Positions 18,121 to 26,698 of a stretch of 64,000 bases of DNA are shown in pieces. The stretch is from an uncultured Acidobacteriia bacterium. GTDB lineage: Bacteria > Acidobacteriota > Terriglobia > Bryobacterales > Bryobacteraceae. The notes beneath the pieces are model-generated. The model was not told the origin of the DNA and searched no databases. It saw only the letters and a list, made by a program, of their open reading frames with translations. The stretch is from assembly GCA_903875575.1 (NCBI GenBank), contig CAIQWJ010000074.1, positions 62,001 to 126,000 on the forward strand, in the 5' to 3' direction. Positions within the stretch are counted from its first letter, which is position 1, and each line of letters begins with the position of its first letter. Made by a program: the position numbers and the translations under genes.

Positions 18121-21100
18121 TTAGTTCCTCGTCGTCTTTAACTTGCCCGTCCGAACATCTTCCCCGACTGATCGCAGACTGCGCAGCATGGCTGGCCAGT
18201 CTTCCAGATGCGAGGCAAAAATTCGTTCCAGCGCCGTCTGCGTCCATTCGGGAATCAGCAGCGCAAGCCGGGCCGGTGGGACGCCCGCCTCATCGGCCAC
18301 ACTGGCAAAGTAAAGCTGGTTCGATTCCCAACTCTCCGCCATGATCCGGCTGGAGTAACCCATCAGACTGGGAAACGTACGCAGATCGAGCAGTTCCTGC
18401 CGATACGAACCGGTCAGCGTAGGCTTGGGCGTTCCCCAAACGCGCGAAATTGATTCCGTGCCGACCTGTTTCGCCGCCTCCGCACGCAGATGCGCTAACT
18501 GCCGTCCGCCAGGATCATCGCCGGACGCCGACAGGTTCTGGCCGACCACGTAAGTCTCCGAGGGTGTCAATAAATCAATCGCCGCCCTGACATTGCCCTC
18601 CGCCACTGCGCGGCCGACTGCCTCTGACCGAATCAGGCTGGCGGCGTTCCCAACCGCATCAAGAACACGACTGCGCACACCCGGATTGACGGCGGCCTCC
18701 GCCAGCATCGCCTCGGTGTGGCGCATACTTGCCGATACCCATTGCATCTGCGCCTGCGTCACATCCCAATAGCGGGGTATCGTCGCGGAGAGGATCATCT
18801 GCGGTACCAGATCCCCCCAGATCAGGGCCTGTGTTTGGGAAGGCACCAGAAAGTCTTTCTCCGCCTCAGCGAGCGCATAAGGCAGGCCGGAGAGCGAACC
18901 CACCAGCCTCCCACCCGCGTTCGAAGGCCACCCGGCACCATACAGGCTGGTGGCCGACCATGCGTGGTCGGCACCCTGTGCCCCTACGAAATCGTGTCCG
19001 CGTACAAACAGAGGATTCGTCAGCAGGATCTGCGCGCCCGGTGGCGCATACCGGACATAGTTGTATCCGAGAATCGTATCCCGCAACGCCGGTGCCAGTT
19101 GCCCGCGGATGTCACGAAGCTTCTCCGGATCCTTTGCGGCTTTATCGATCAGCGCGCGCAGGTTCAGCTTTCGCTGATCCTGTATGTGCCGGTCCACCCA
19201 GTAGCCGAAGGCCTGGGAACCCTTCTCGTCGAAGGTCATGGAAGCGCGCGGCATCTGGATATCAGCGGCCCTCGCGGCCAGCCTCGCGGCAAGTTGGGAA
19301 TTCAGCGCCCCGCCTTTTGCCACGGCTTCCAGATTGTCCGCCAGTTCAAAGATGACGTCGGGAGCAAAGAGAGCCTGGGCATCGAAGAACCGCTGTTGCT
19401 GCCTGATGACTTCCGTGCGGGCTTCGAGTTCATCTGCTGAGCCAGTCCCCGCAATTGCCCCGCCGGCCAGCAGCGCCATCGCGCGCTCCTGAATCACTCC
19501 GGCAGCCTGGCCCGTCTTCGCGCCAACCGGGGTGGCCGCCCGCGCGGCCAGCGGAACGCCGCCACTGCCGGCGCCGATTAAGCCCGTCAGACCGGTGCGC
19601 CCCGCGTCAAAGAGTTCGCGATTGGTTTTCAGAGCGGAGAACTGGCCGGTCAACGCCATGAGAGTTGCATCGGCTTCGCCCTGCGGGATATTTCCCTGGC
19701 GTGAGAAGATCTGCCAGAGTCCGGTCAGCCCCTGGTACATGGCGATCGCGTCCTGACGGAAGCCCTGATCACGCTGCTTGTCAAGGACCGCCGCTGTATC
19801 CATCCACGCGAGGATCGTGCGATCCGTCAGCCCTGCAGTCTCAGCGAAGACACCGTACTGCGAGCCATAGACCGCCCAGTCGCGAGCCAGTCGCTCAATG
19901 GTTGCGGCCTGCAGAGGCTGCGTACGGATGCGATCCATATCCGTAAAGGTCATGAACAGTTTCAGCGGCTCATTTTCGACCTGCCTCCGGCAGAGCGCGA
20001 ACAGGGCTTCGACGACATCGTCGGCATCCTTCCAGTTCGCAGCCGCGGTACTGAGTTTGAGATCATACTTGTCTTTCGAGCCCTTCATGAAAAGGCTCTT
20101 CCATACATCGAGGCCGCCCGGAAGATGCGGCTTACCGCCGGCGTCCATCTGCATGCGGGTGGTGAGCAGCATCAAATCGGCATTGGAGTTGAAGACGGGG
20201 CGGGCAGGGCCGGGTGTGGTGAGCTTGCCACGAATGGCCGCATAGAACCGCTTCATGCGGACTGGGTCCGTGAGGTAGTCGAGAACGGGGCCGTGGATGC
20301 GGGCCAGTGCATCGTAGAGCCCGGCGAGCCAGCCATCGTCTTTACTGAGGAGCTTATCGAAGAAGTCCGTGCCCTTGTCAGGCGAGGCACCCGCAAGGTC
20401 TGACCAAGCCGACGCGGCCTTAGCGCCGCCGGGTGCGATTGCCTTGCCCTGGCGGATCTGAAAGTTGCCGCCGAAGAAGTCGAGAATCGCCGCGAAGCCG
20501 CGCAGGCGAACCGGTGCCATGGCTCCACGAAGGTCGTTCGCGGTCTCCGGGTCGAGCTTCGACATTCCGAGATAGAAACGACACAGCCCGGGGTCGCCGA
20601 TCACAGCTTCCAGGAAGTCACCCTGCGCCTTCTCTTTGGGCGACATCCAGTAGTCGGCGGTATAGAGGACCTCGACGCGGGTGGATGTATAGGGATAGCT
20701 GAAAGGCTTTTCGGTCTGGAGGGCCTGCTCCAGTTCTGAGAGCGGGAAGCCCGAGTCCGTCGTCAGGAACGCACGGGCGGCGTTGACGGTTTCGAGCACC
20801 ACTTCGCTGCCGCAACCGCCGCGCATCCGGTAGCCCAGCACACGGAGCAGATCATTGGTCTGAGAAGATTCGCAGGTGGGTACTTTAATGACGTGCTCGG
20901 CACCGGCCAGTTGGTCGAGCTCTTTGACCTGGGAGAGATAACGGCGGACCAGCTTGAGGTACTCGGTGGCCTCCAGTATTTCGCCGCCCCGGGAGGCCTG
21001 ATAGCCGCTGGTCACGATGTTGCGTGCCAGCGCGGGCAGGATGTCGGCGGGGCCGGCATCGGGTGCGAGTGCTGCCATGCGGGCGAAGGACCGGTAAGGG

Positions 21101-21642
21101 CCGGGGATCTGAATGCTTTCGTGTTGAACTTGCGAGGATGACGCCTGTGCGTCGGGTAGGGCGAGGTCCGTGCCTCCCAGCGCCTGGTACTCGGCGAGGT
21201 CTGACTGGGCCATCGTGCGATCTCCGGCGATCAGATCAAGCAGGACGGCTCGGCGTTGGGCCGCGGCGGCATTCGAAGGTTTGTTCTGCCGCTTCCAGAG
21301 TGCGGCGGCGTTTCGGAAGGTCTCCCTGGCCGCTGTGTCGTGGCGGCGCTCCAGAAAACCTGCGTAGCCCGTCAGTAGTTCCGCATCAGTGGAGGCGCTG
21401 CGCACGGCCTGGGCGAGAAGATCACGCGCGGCGGCGGCGTTGCCCGCGTCTTCCATTTGCTGCGCGCGGTCCAGTGTGTCGCTTGCAGTCGAGGCGAACA
21501 GGACACCTGATGTGAGGAACGCGGCAAGAGCGAGGGCCCCCACCACTCCACAGTTCTTACGGCGCGATACCAAAGATGTCACGATCAAGCGCTGCATCCT
21601 CCGAACCAGACTAAATTGCAACAGGGATCGTCGCGAACTCAC
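18121..21642 (-). CDS. Very large exported protein of unknown family (up to 1173 aa)
   Basis: The longest frame starts at a GTG (21642); an internal ATG at 21597 is also possible. A hydrophobic segment (VVGALALAAFLTSGVLFA) near the N-terminus suggests export or membrane anchoring. It is followed by TPR-like helices (TLDRAQQMEDAGNAAAARDL, AELLTGYAGFLERRHDTA). The remaining 1000 residues are mostly alpha-helical with few Cys and match no family I recognise. It is tightly coupled to the downstream VWA gene (two-base gap), which suggests the two products work together at the cell envelope. Confidence 0.75.
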   Translation of the reverse strand: MSSRRSLLQFSLVRRMQRLIVTSLVSRRKNCGVVGALALAAFLTSGVLFASTASDTLDRAQQMEDAGNAAAARDLLAQAVRSASTDAELLTGYAGFLERRHDTAARETFRNAAALWKRQNKPSNAAAAQRRAVLLDLIAGDRTMAQSDLAEYQALGGTDLALPDAQASSSQVQHESIQIPGPYRSFARMAALAPDAGPADILPALARNIVTSGYQASRGGEILEATEYLKLVRRYLSQVKELDQLAGAEHVIKVPTCESSQTNDLLRVLGYRMRGGCGSEVVLETVNAARAFLTTDSGFPLSELEQALQTEKPFSYPYTSTRVEVLYTADYWMSPKEKAQGDFLEAVIGDPGLCRFYLGMSKLDPETANDLRGAMAPVRLRGFAAILDFFGGNFQIRQGKAIAPGGAKAASAWSDLAGASPDKGTDFFDKLLSKDDGWLAGLYDALARIHGPVLDYLTDPVRMKRFYAAIRGKLTTPGPARPVFNSNADLMLLTTRMQMDAGGKPHLPGGLDVWKSLFMKGSKDKYDLKLSTAAANWKDADDVVEALFALCRRQVENEPLKLFMTFTDMDRIRTQPLQAATIERLARDWAVYGSQYGVFAETAGLTDRTILAWMDTAAVLDKQRDQGFRQDAIAMYQGLTGLWQIFSRQGNIPQGEADATLMALTGQFSALKTNRELFDAGRTGLTGLIGAGSGGVPLAARAATPVGAKTGQAAGVIQERAMALLAGGAIAGTGSADELEARTEVIRQQQRFFDAQALFAPDVIFELADNLEAVAKGGALNSQLAARLAARAADIQMPRASMTFDEKGSQAFGYWVDRHIQDQRKLNLRALIDKAAKDPEKLRDIRGQLAPALRDTILGYNYVRYAPPGAQILLTNPLFVRGHDFVGAQGADHAWSATSLYGAGWPSNAGGRLVGSLSGLPYALAEAEKDFLVPSQTQALIWGDLVPQMILSATIPRYWDVTQAQMQWVSASMRHTEAMLAEAAVNPGVRSRVLDAVGNAASLIRSEAVGRAVAEGNVRAAIDLLTPSETYVVGQNLSASGDDPGGRQLAHLRAEAAKQVGTESISRVWGTPKPTLTGSYRQELLDLRTFPSLMGYSSRIMAESWESNQLYFASVADEAGVPPARLALLIPEWTQTALERIFASHLEDWPAMLRSLRSVGEDVRTGKLKTTRN

Positions 21643-21703
21643 GGTTCGCTTTGCTGTACTTTACCACGTCGAGGGAGGCTGTGTGTAGCGCGGAGACGCT
21701 TTT

Positions 21704-22411
21704 CTACGGCGTCTGCATCGCCGCGAGTTCGGCCAGATCCAGACGGCCGGTGTAGATGGCCATGCCGAGGGCGCAGTTGATGTTCATGGCGGTGAGGGCG
21801 CGGATATCGTCCATGGTGGTGATGCCGCCGGCGGCGGTGATCTCCATGTCGGTGGCGGCGCGCAGGCGGGCGAACCAATCGAGATCGGTGCCCTGCATCA
21901 TGCCTTCCTTATCCACGTAGGTGCAGAGGAAGCCCGAACAATAGGGCTCCATCTGCCGGATCACTTCTTCGGCGGTGAAGTTCGTCGCTTCCTGCCAGCC
22001 TTTGATAGTGATGCGGCCAGCCTTCGTGTCGAGGGCAAGAACGATCTTCTCGCGCCCCACTGCGTCGACCAGGCTTCGGAGGAAGGCGTGATTCGGACCT
22101 TCGGCATTGAAGGCCGAGGTGCCGACGATGACGCGGAAGACACCCTGGGCCAGGAGAGCCTGCGCGCGGGCCACGGTGCGGACGCCGCCGCCAGCGCGGA
22201 TGACGGCCTTCGAGGCCAGCATTTCGACGAGGTCGTCATTGGCACCGCGGCCCATGGCGGCGTCGAGGTCGATCACCTGGATCTGGGGGAACGCGGCGAA
22301 CTTGCGCAGCATTTCATCGGGGCTGTCGCCTTCGAGAGCCTTCTCGCGGCCCTGCACCAACTGGACGACTTTGCGATCCATCAGATCGATACAAGGGACG
22401 ATTTTTGCCAT
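21704..22411 (-). CDS. hisA: HisA: ProFAR isomerase
   Basis: This TIM-barrel protein (235 aa) catalyses the Amadori rearrangement of ProFAR to PRFAR in histidine synthesis. The two catalytic Asp are visible: Asp9 in VPCIDLMDRKVV and the one in LALDTKAGRITIKGW. Phosphate-binding loops are present (AGGGVRT, GTSAF, AAGGITTMDD). Some segments (TYVDKEGMMQGTDL) differ from the usual enterobacterial enzyme. It starts immediately after the hisF stop codon and is the last gene of the operon. Confidence 0.9.
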   Translation of the reverse strand: MAKIVPCIDLMDRKVVQLVQGREKALEGDSPDEMLRKFAAFPQIQVIDLDAAMGRGANDDLVEMLASKAVIRAGGGVRTVARAQALLAQGVFRVIVGTSAFNAEGPNHAFLRSLVDAVGREKIVLALDTKAGRITIKGWQEATNFTAEEVIRQMEPYCSGFLCTYVDKEGMMQGTDLDWFARLRAATDMEITAAGGITTMDDIRALTAMNINCALGMAIYTGRLDLAELAAMQTP

Positions 22412-23176
22412 TTAGTGAGTTTTCCTGACCGGTATGCCTTCGCGATCGAGATACTCTTTGAGATCGTCGACCGTGTAGGTGCCGTAATGAAATATGGAGG
22501 CGGCGAGGGCGGCATCTGCTTCGCCTTCGGTGAGTACTTTGAGGAAGTGCTCGGGCTTGCCAGCGCCGCCGCTGGCGATGACCGGCACTTTGGTGGCGCG
22601 AGACACGGAGCGCGTGAGTTCGCAGTCGAAGCCTGTCAACACGCCATCGGTGTCCATCGAAGTCAGCAGGATCTCGCCGGCTCCGAGGGCTTCGCCGCGC
22701 GCGGCCCATTCGACGGCGTCCATCCCTTCATCCACGCGGCCGCCTTTGGTAAAGACATGCCACTGACCGGGGGCGTGACGGCGCGCATCGATGGCGAGCA
22801 CGACTGCCTGTGCGCCAAATTCGTTGCTGAGTTCGGTGATGAGTTCCGGGCGGCGCACGGCCGAGGTATTCACGGAAACTTTGTCGGCACCGGACATGAG
22901 GATGAGGCGGGCATCGGCTACAGAGCGAATGCCGCCACCGACGGTGAGCGGAATGAAGACCTGGCGGGCAGTGCGGGCGACGACGTTGGCCATGATGTCG
23001 CGGGCGTCGCTGGAGGCGGTGATATCGAGGAAGACGAGTTCGTCCGCACCCTGCTGGTTGTAGCGGTCGGCGAGTTCCACGGGGTCACCTGCGTCACGCA
23101 GGTTGACGAAATTGATGCCTTTTACTACGCGGCCCGCGGTGACATCGAGACAGGGGATGATGCGTTTGGCGAGCAT
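22412..23176 (-). CDS. hisF: HisF: imidazole glycerol phosphate synthase, cyclase subunit
   Basis: The ATG at 23176 overlaps the hisH stop as TAATG. The product ([20 protein letters not shown]) has catalytic Asp11, the second Asp in VLAIDARRH, and the phosphate loops GGGIRSV and [11 protein letters not shown]. HisF closes the imidazole ring using ammonia delivered from HisH through the barrel. The 254-residue length is typical. Confidence 0.95.
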   Translation of the reverse strand: MLAKRIIPCLDVTAGRVVKGINFVNLRDAGDPVELADRYNQQGADELVFLDITASSDARDIMANVVARTARQVFIPLTVGGGIRSVADARLILMSGADKVSVNTSAVRRPELITELSNEFGAQAVVLAIDARRHAPGQWHVFTKGGRVDEGMDAVEWAARGEALGAGEILLTSMDTDGVLTGFDCELTRSVSRATKVPVIASGGAGKPEHFLKVLTEGEADAALAASIFHYGTYTVDDLKEYLDREGIPVRKTH

Positions 23177-23772
23177 TATGTCAGCTCCACAAAGTTGCGC
23201 ACGATGGCGAGACCGAGCGGTCCGGATTTCTCGGGGTGGCACTGGACGCCGAAGGTGTTGCCGGATTCAAGCACGGCGGTGTAAGGAATCGAGTAAGTGC
23301 AGGTCGCGGCGGCCTGTTCCACAACCGGTACGTAATAGCTGTGCGCGAAGTAGAGATGCGGGCGTTCCGGCAGGCCTTTCAGGAGGCGCGAGGGGCGGAC
23401 CAGATCGAGCTGATTCCAGCCCATGTGGGGGACGCGTTCTTCGATGGCGAAACGCTCCACCTTGCCGGGGAAGATACCGAGACCGGGTTGGCCTGGGGCC
23501 TCGGCGCTCGATTCAAAGAGACCCTGAAGGCCGAGGCAGATTCCGAGGAACGGGACGTCGGCTTTGATGCGCGCGATGAGAGTTTCGCGGACGTTCATTT
23601 CATCGAGAGCGCGCAGCATCTGGCCGAAGTGGCCGACGCCGGGCAGGATGATTTTGGGGGCGCGTTCGAGACCGACGGCGTCGCGGACGAGTTCGTAGGG
23701 GGCGCCGATTTCGTCGAGCGTGTTTTGGACCGAGCGCAGGTTGCCGGCACCGTAGTCGAATATCGCGATCAC
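23176..23772 (-). CDS. hisH: HisH: imidazole glycerol phosphate synthase, glutaminase subunit
   Basis: The start was placed at the GTG at 23772, which overlaps the hisB stop as GTGA and gives the family N-terminus [15 protein letters not shown]. Class I glutamine amidotransferase residues are present: the nucleophile in [12 protein letters not shown] and the His and Glu in QCHPEKSG. HisH supplies ammonia to HisF. The 198-residue length is normal. Confidence 0.94.
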   Translation of the reverse strand: MIAIFDYGAGNLRSVQNTLDEIGAPYELVRDAVGLERAPKIILPGVGHFGQMLRALDEMNVRETLIARIKADVPFLGICLGLQGLFESSAEAPGQPGLGIFPGKVERFAIEERVPHMGWNQLDLVRPSRLLKGLPERPHLYFAHSYYVPVVEQAAATCTYSIPYTAVLESGNTFGVQCHPEKSGPLGLAIVRNFVELT

Positions 23773-24362
23773 AACAACCCCTTGGTGGAGGGCAGGAGGT
23801 CTTTCAGTCTGGCGTCGGTGGAGGCTGCGTAGCGCATGGCGCGGGCCCAGCATTTGAAGATCGCCTCTATCTTGTGATGATTGGAGCGACCGTAGAGAAC
23901 TTTGGCGTGCAGGTTGGCACCGGCGTGGTGCACGAAACCGTCGAAGAAGTCCGTGAGGAGTTCGGTCTGGAGATCGCCCACGAGGCGGACTTTCACCAGA
24001 TCTTTGTAGACCAGCGCGGGACGGCCGCCGAGATCGACTGCGACGACGGCGAGAGTCTCGTCCATCGGCAGAACGAAGTAGCCGGCGCGGTTGATGCCTT
24101 TGCGGTCGCCGAGAGCCTTGGCGAAGAGCTGACCCATTACGATGCCGACGTCTTCCACGGTGTGGTGCTGGTCGACGTCGAGATCGCCATCGGCTTTCAG
24201 CTTGAGGTCAAAACCGCCGTGCTTTGTGAAGAGCTCCAGCATGTGGTCGAAGAAACGAATTCCGGTGGAGATCTCGTAACGGCCTTTGCCTTCGATGCGA
24301 AGTTCCGCGGCGATGCGCGTTTCCTTCGTGTTGCGTTCGATCTTAGCTGTGCGTATCGCCAA
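23769..24362 (-). CDS. hisB: HisB: imidazoleglycerol-phosphate dehydratase (monofunctional)
   Basis: A TTG start at 24362 is preferred: GGAGG lies about six bases upstream, and translation from there gives 197 residues, the normal size. It overlaps the HAD gene by 20 bases. The signature metal-binding regions are present ([31 protein letters not shown], and [11 protein letters not shown] near the end). There is no N-terminal phosphatase domain as in enterobacterial HisB, so histidinol-phosphate phosphatase must be encoded elsewhere; the HAD gene upstream is a candidate. Confidence 0.94.
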   Translation of the reverse strand: MAIRTAKIERNTKETRIAAELRIEGKGRYEISTGIRFFDHMLELFTKHGGFDLKLKADGDLDVDQHHTVEDVGIVMGQLFAKALGDRKGINRAGYFVLPMDETLAVVAVDLGGRPALVYKDLVKVRLVGDLQTELLTDFFDGFVHHAGANLHAKVLYGRSNHHKIEAIFKCWARAMRYAASTDARLKDLLPSTKGLL

Positions 24363-25038
24363 TGACGGCCTCCAGTGAGTTGATATCTTCGAGCACTGCG
24401 ATAGCGCCTTCGTTGCGCAGCAACTGCACGAGTTCGTCGCGTCGCGGCGAAGTTGGGGCGGCAATCCCGATGAAGGGCACGCCGGCGGCGCGGGATGCGC
24501 GGGCGTCGTCTACCGTGTCGCCCAGGTACCAGGCTTTACCGTGTGGCACCTGCTCGCGGATCTTGTGCAACCCTTCGGGGTGGGGTTTGGCGTGCGAGAC
24601 GTGATCCACACCGACGACCGGATGGAAGATCTCTTTCGCGAAGCGGTCGAGAGTGAGCTGGGCTTCCCAGCCGAGGCGGCCGGTGAAGATGGCGAGGGTG
24701 TGATTCGCGGCGAGGCGATCGAAGAGACCTTCCGCTGCGAGCCAGCGCTCCCGCAGAATGAGGCCGCCGGCGTTGCCGTTTTCCCGATCGCCGAGGAAGA
24801 TTTTCTGGAAGCGTTCGACAACATCGTCGTAGGCGACTTCTTCTCCGAGTTCCTGAATCATGCGATGGGAGAGCTTCCAATCGTCGTTGAAGCCGCCGCG
24901 ATTTTTCCAGCTCTGGACATCGTCATTGGTCGGCTCAGTGCCGGTGAAGTGCAGGACTGTAGCCTGGATGGCGGCGCGGTAGGATTCGCTGACGTCCACG
25001 AGGACGCCATCCATGTCGAATACGATCAGGTTCTTCAC
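24343..25038 (-). CDS. HAD-family phosphatase in the his operon (candidate histidinol-phosphate phosphatase)
   Basis: The start is the GTG at 25038, which overlaps the upstream repeat ORF as GTGA and has GGAG eight bases before it. The 231-residue protein has HAD motif I ([17 protein letters not shown]), motif II (IFTGRLG), a motif III Lys in SHAKPHPEG, and motif IV ([16 protein letters not shown]), with a helical cap of subfamily IA. HAD enzymes of this type hydrolyse small phosphate esters. Its place between hisC and hisB, in an operon that otherwise lacks a histidinol-phosphate phosphatase, points to that role; this is inference. Confidence 0.85.
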   Translation of the reverse strand: MKNLIVFDMDGVLVDVSESYRAAIQATVLHFTGTEPTNDDVQSWKNRGGFNDDWKLSHRMIQELGEEVAYDDVVERFQKIFLGDRENGNAGGLILRERWLAAEGLFDRLAANHTLAIFTGRLGWEAQLTLDRFAKEIFHPVVGVDHVSHAKPHPEGLHKIREQVPHGKAWYLGDTVDDARASRAAGVPFIGIAAPTSPRRDELVQLLRNEGAIAVLEDINSLEAVIGDTHS

Positions 25039-25649
25039 CGGGAGGTCTCCAGTCGGGTGGGGGTGAGAGTGGTTTCGCCGTGGGCGTCGGCGGGGGTTGC
25101 GTGGCCGGGGGGGCGCGTGGCTTGTTGCCGCGTGCTGGATGCGGCCGCGCGTGCGTGGGTAATGGTGCGGGCGGTCTGTGCGCGCTGGACGGCGGGGCCG
25201 CGCGGGTTCGCGGCGGAGGAGGCCGCAGGAACGAAATTGGGTGCGATCGCTCCCTTGCGGTCGCGGCTCATAATGGCGTACCGTGTTATCGGAATCGGTG
25301 CGGATAGTGTCGTTGCGTGCGTTACGGGAGTGAGTGCGGACAGTGTAGGTACGCGCGTTACGGGAGTCAGTGCGGATCGTGCAGGTACGTGCGTTACCGG
25401 AGTGAGTGCGGATAGCGTAGGTACGTGCGTGACCGGAGTCAGTGCGGATAGCGTAGGTACGTGCGGGACCGGAATCGGTGCGGATAGTGTCGTTGCGTGC
25501 GTGACCGGAGTCGGTGTGTATTGTGCAGGGACGCGGGTGACCGGAGTTGGTGCGGATAGCGCAGGTACGTGCGTAGCCGGATTCGTTGCGGATAGTGTCG
25601 TTAAGTGTGTTACCGGAATCGGGCCGGATAGTGTCGTTGCGTGCGTCAC
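25035..25649 (-). CDS. Possible Thr/Pro/Ala-rich repeat protein inside the his operon (204 aa)
   Basis: An open frame runs from a GTG at 25649, overlapping the hisC stop as GTGA, to a TGA at 25037-25035, overlapping the HAD start as GTGA. The first two-thirds consist of ten 12-residue units of the form THVPTLSALTPV; the rest is Ala/Arg/Pro-rich without recognisable domains. Coupling to both neighbours by four-base overlaps and the exact 36-base period without indels favour translation. Against it, other frames of the repeat are also open and I know no homologue. It could be a real linker-like protein or a minisatellite that happens to be open. Confidence 0.4.
   Translation of the reverse strand: MTHATTLSGPIPVTHLTTLSATNPATHVPALSAPTPVTRVPAQYTPTPVTHATTLSAPIPVPHVPTLSALTPVTHVPTLSALTPVTHVPARSALTPVTRVPTLSALTPVTHATTLSAPIPITRYAIMSRDRKGAIAPNFVPAASSAANPRGPAVQRAQTARTITHARAAASSTRQQATRPPGHATPADAHGETTLTPTRLETSR
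25285..25644. repeat. Ten tandem 36-bp repeats (minisatellite) between hisC and the HAD gene
   Basis: Ten consecutive units of exactly 36 bases begin at 25285, 25321, 25357 and so on; the last ends at 25644, two bases before the hisC stop codon. On the + strand each unit resembles GTKACCGGARTCRGTGCGGA followed by a variable TAGYGTMGKTRCGTGC part. Two sub-types alternate irregularly, one ending TCGTTGCGTGC and the other AGGTACGTGC. There are no indels between units, only substitutions. Confidence 0.95.
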
Positions 25650-26698
25650 CAGACCTTCTCCAGTTCTTCGAGGACACGGGCGGCCTGTTCGCGCGTGCCT
25701 ACGGTGATGCGGACGCCGCCGGGGATTTCGTAGCTGCGATCGCGGACCAGAATCGCCTGTTCGCGGAGGGCGTCGCGGATCTCGACCGCACGGTCTCCGA
25801 AGTAGCCGAGGACGAAGTTGGCGGAACCCGGTACGTAGTCGATGCCCAGCTTTTCGAGTCCGACTTCCAGCATCTCTCGGGCGGCCAGGGCTTCCGAAAC
25901 ATAGGTTTCGATGAAGCCGGTATCGGCTACGGCTGCTTCGGCGGCTATGGCGGCGAGCGCGTTCACGCTGTAGGGCGACTGCGCCTTATGCAGATACTTC
26001 ACGTTGGCGGCCTGCGAGAAGAGGCAGCCCATGCGGAGAGCGGCCATGCCGTAAACCTTCGAGAAAGTCCGACTAACGAAGAGCTGCGGATACTTCCAGA
26101 TCAGGTTGAGCGCGGTGACGCCGAAGAATTCGTAATAGGCTTCGTCGATCAGGACCGCGGCGTGGGGAGCGGCTTTGAGGATCTGTTCGATCGCCGACAG
26201 ATTGATAGCTGTTCCGGTCGGGTTATTGGGGTTTGCGATCAGGATGGCGCGGGTGCGCGGCGTGATGGCGGCCAACAGTTCATCGAGCGGAAACTTCAGA
26301 GCGGGCGGCTGGTAATCGACTTCCACGATCTTCGCGCCCGCCACTTCGGAGTAGAAGCGGTACATGGCGTAAGAGGGACGGAGGGCGATCACTTCGTCGC
26401 CATCATCGACGTAAGTGTTGACCAGAACCTGAATGGCCTCATCGGTCCCATTGGTGAGCAGGAGCTCATCGGGCGAGACTCGGAAGAAGTTCGAGAGCGC
26501 GGTCTTGGCGCGGGCGTAGTCGGGATAGACGGTGAGCAGGCCGGCGTCGAGAGTTTCCTGGAGGCGGCGGATCACCCAGGGCGAGCAGCCGACGGTGTTC
26601 TCATTGAAATCCAAACGGAGCTTATCGAGACGGTTGCCGGTGGGCGGCGAGTACGGCGCCATGCCCAGAACGGCTTTGCGGGGTAACAACTCAGACAA
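25646..26698 (-). CDS. hisC: HisC: histidinol-phosphate aminotransferase
   Basis: The likely start is the TTG at 26698, which follows GAGGTG and overlaps the hisD end by eight bases; a TTG four codons earlier is possible. It is a fold-type I PLP enzyme: LRLDFNENTVGCSP at the N-terminus, NPNNPTG, DEAYYEF with the cofactor-binding Asp, and the PLP Lys in SRTFSKVYGMAALRMG. About 350 residues, normal for the family. It transfers an amino group from glutamate to imidazole acetol phosphate. Its stop codon abuts the 36-bp repeat array. Confidence 0.94.
   Translation of the reverse strand: MSELLPRKAVLGMAPYSPPTGNRLDKLRLDFNENTVGCSPWVIRRLQETLDAGLLTVYPDYARAKTALSNFFRVSPDELLLTNGTDEAIQVLVNTYVDDGDEVIALRPSYAMYRFYSEVAGAKIVEVDYQPPALKFPLDELLAAITPRTRAILIANPNNPTGTAINLSAIEQILKAAPHAAVLIDEAYYEFFGVTALNLIWKYPQLFVSRTFSKVYGMAALRMGCLFSQAANVKYLHKAQSPYSVNALAAIAAEAAVADTGFIETYVSEALAAREMLEVGLEKLGIDYVPGSANFVLGYFGDRAVEIRDALREQAILVRDRSYEIPGGVRITVGTREQAARVLEELEKVW

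Noticed and set aside
18310-18335. GGTTCGATTCCCAACT, resembling a tRNA T-loop
   Set aside because: It lies inside the reading frame of the 1173-residue protein, and no acceptor stem or anticodon arm can be built around it.
21680-21720. Short hairpin AGACGC-GCGTCT just after hisA
   Set aside because: The stem has six pairs and no T-run follows; not enough to call a terminator.
24541-25707. A 388-residue open frame on the + strand across the 36-bp repeats and the HAD gene
   Set aside because: It runs antisense to a clear HAD phosphatase; it stays open because a 36-base period without stops is open in several frames. The minus-strand frame has the better start and stop context.
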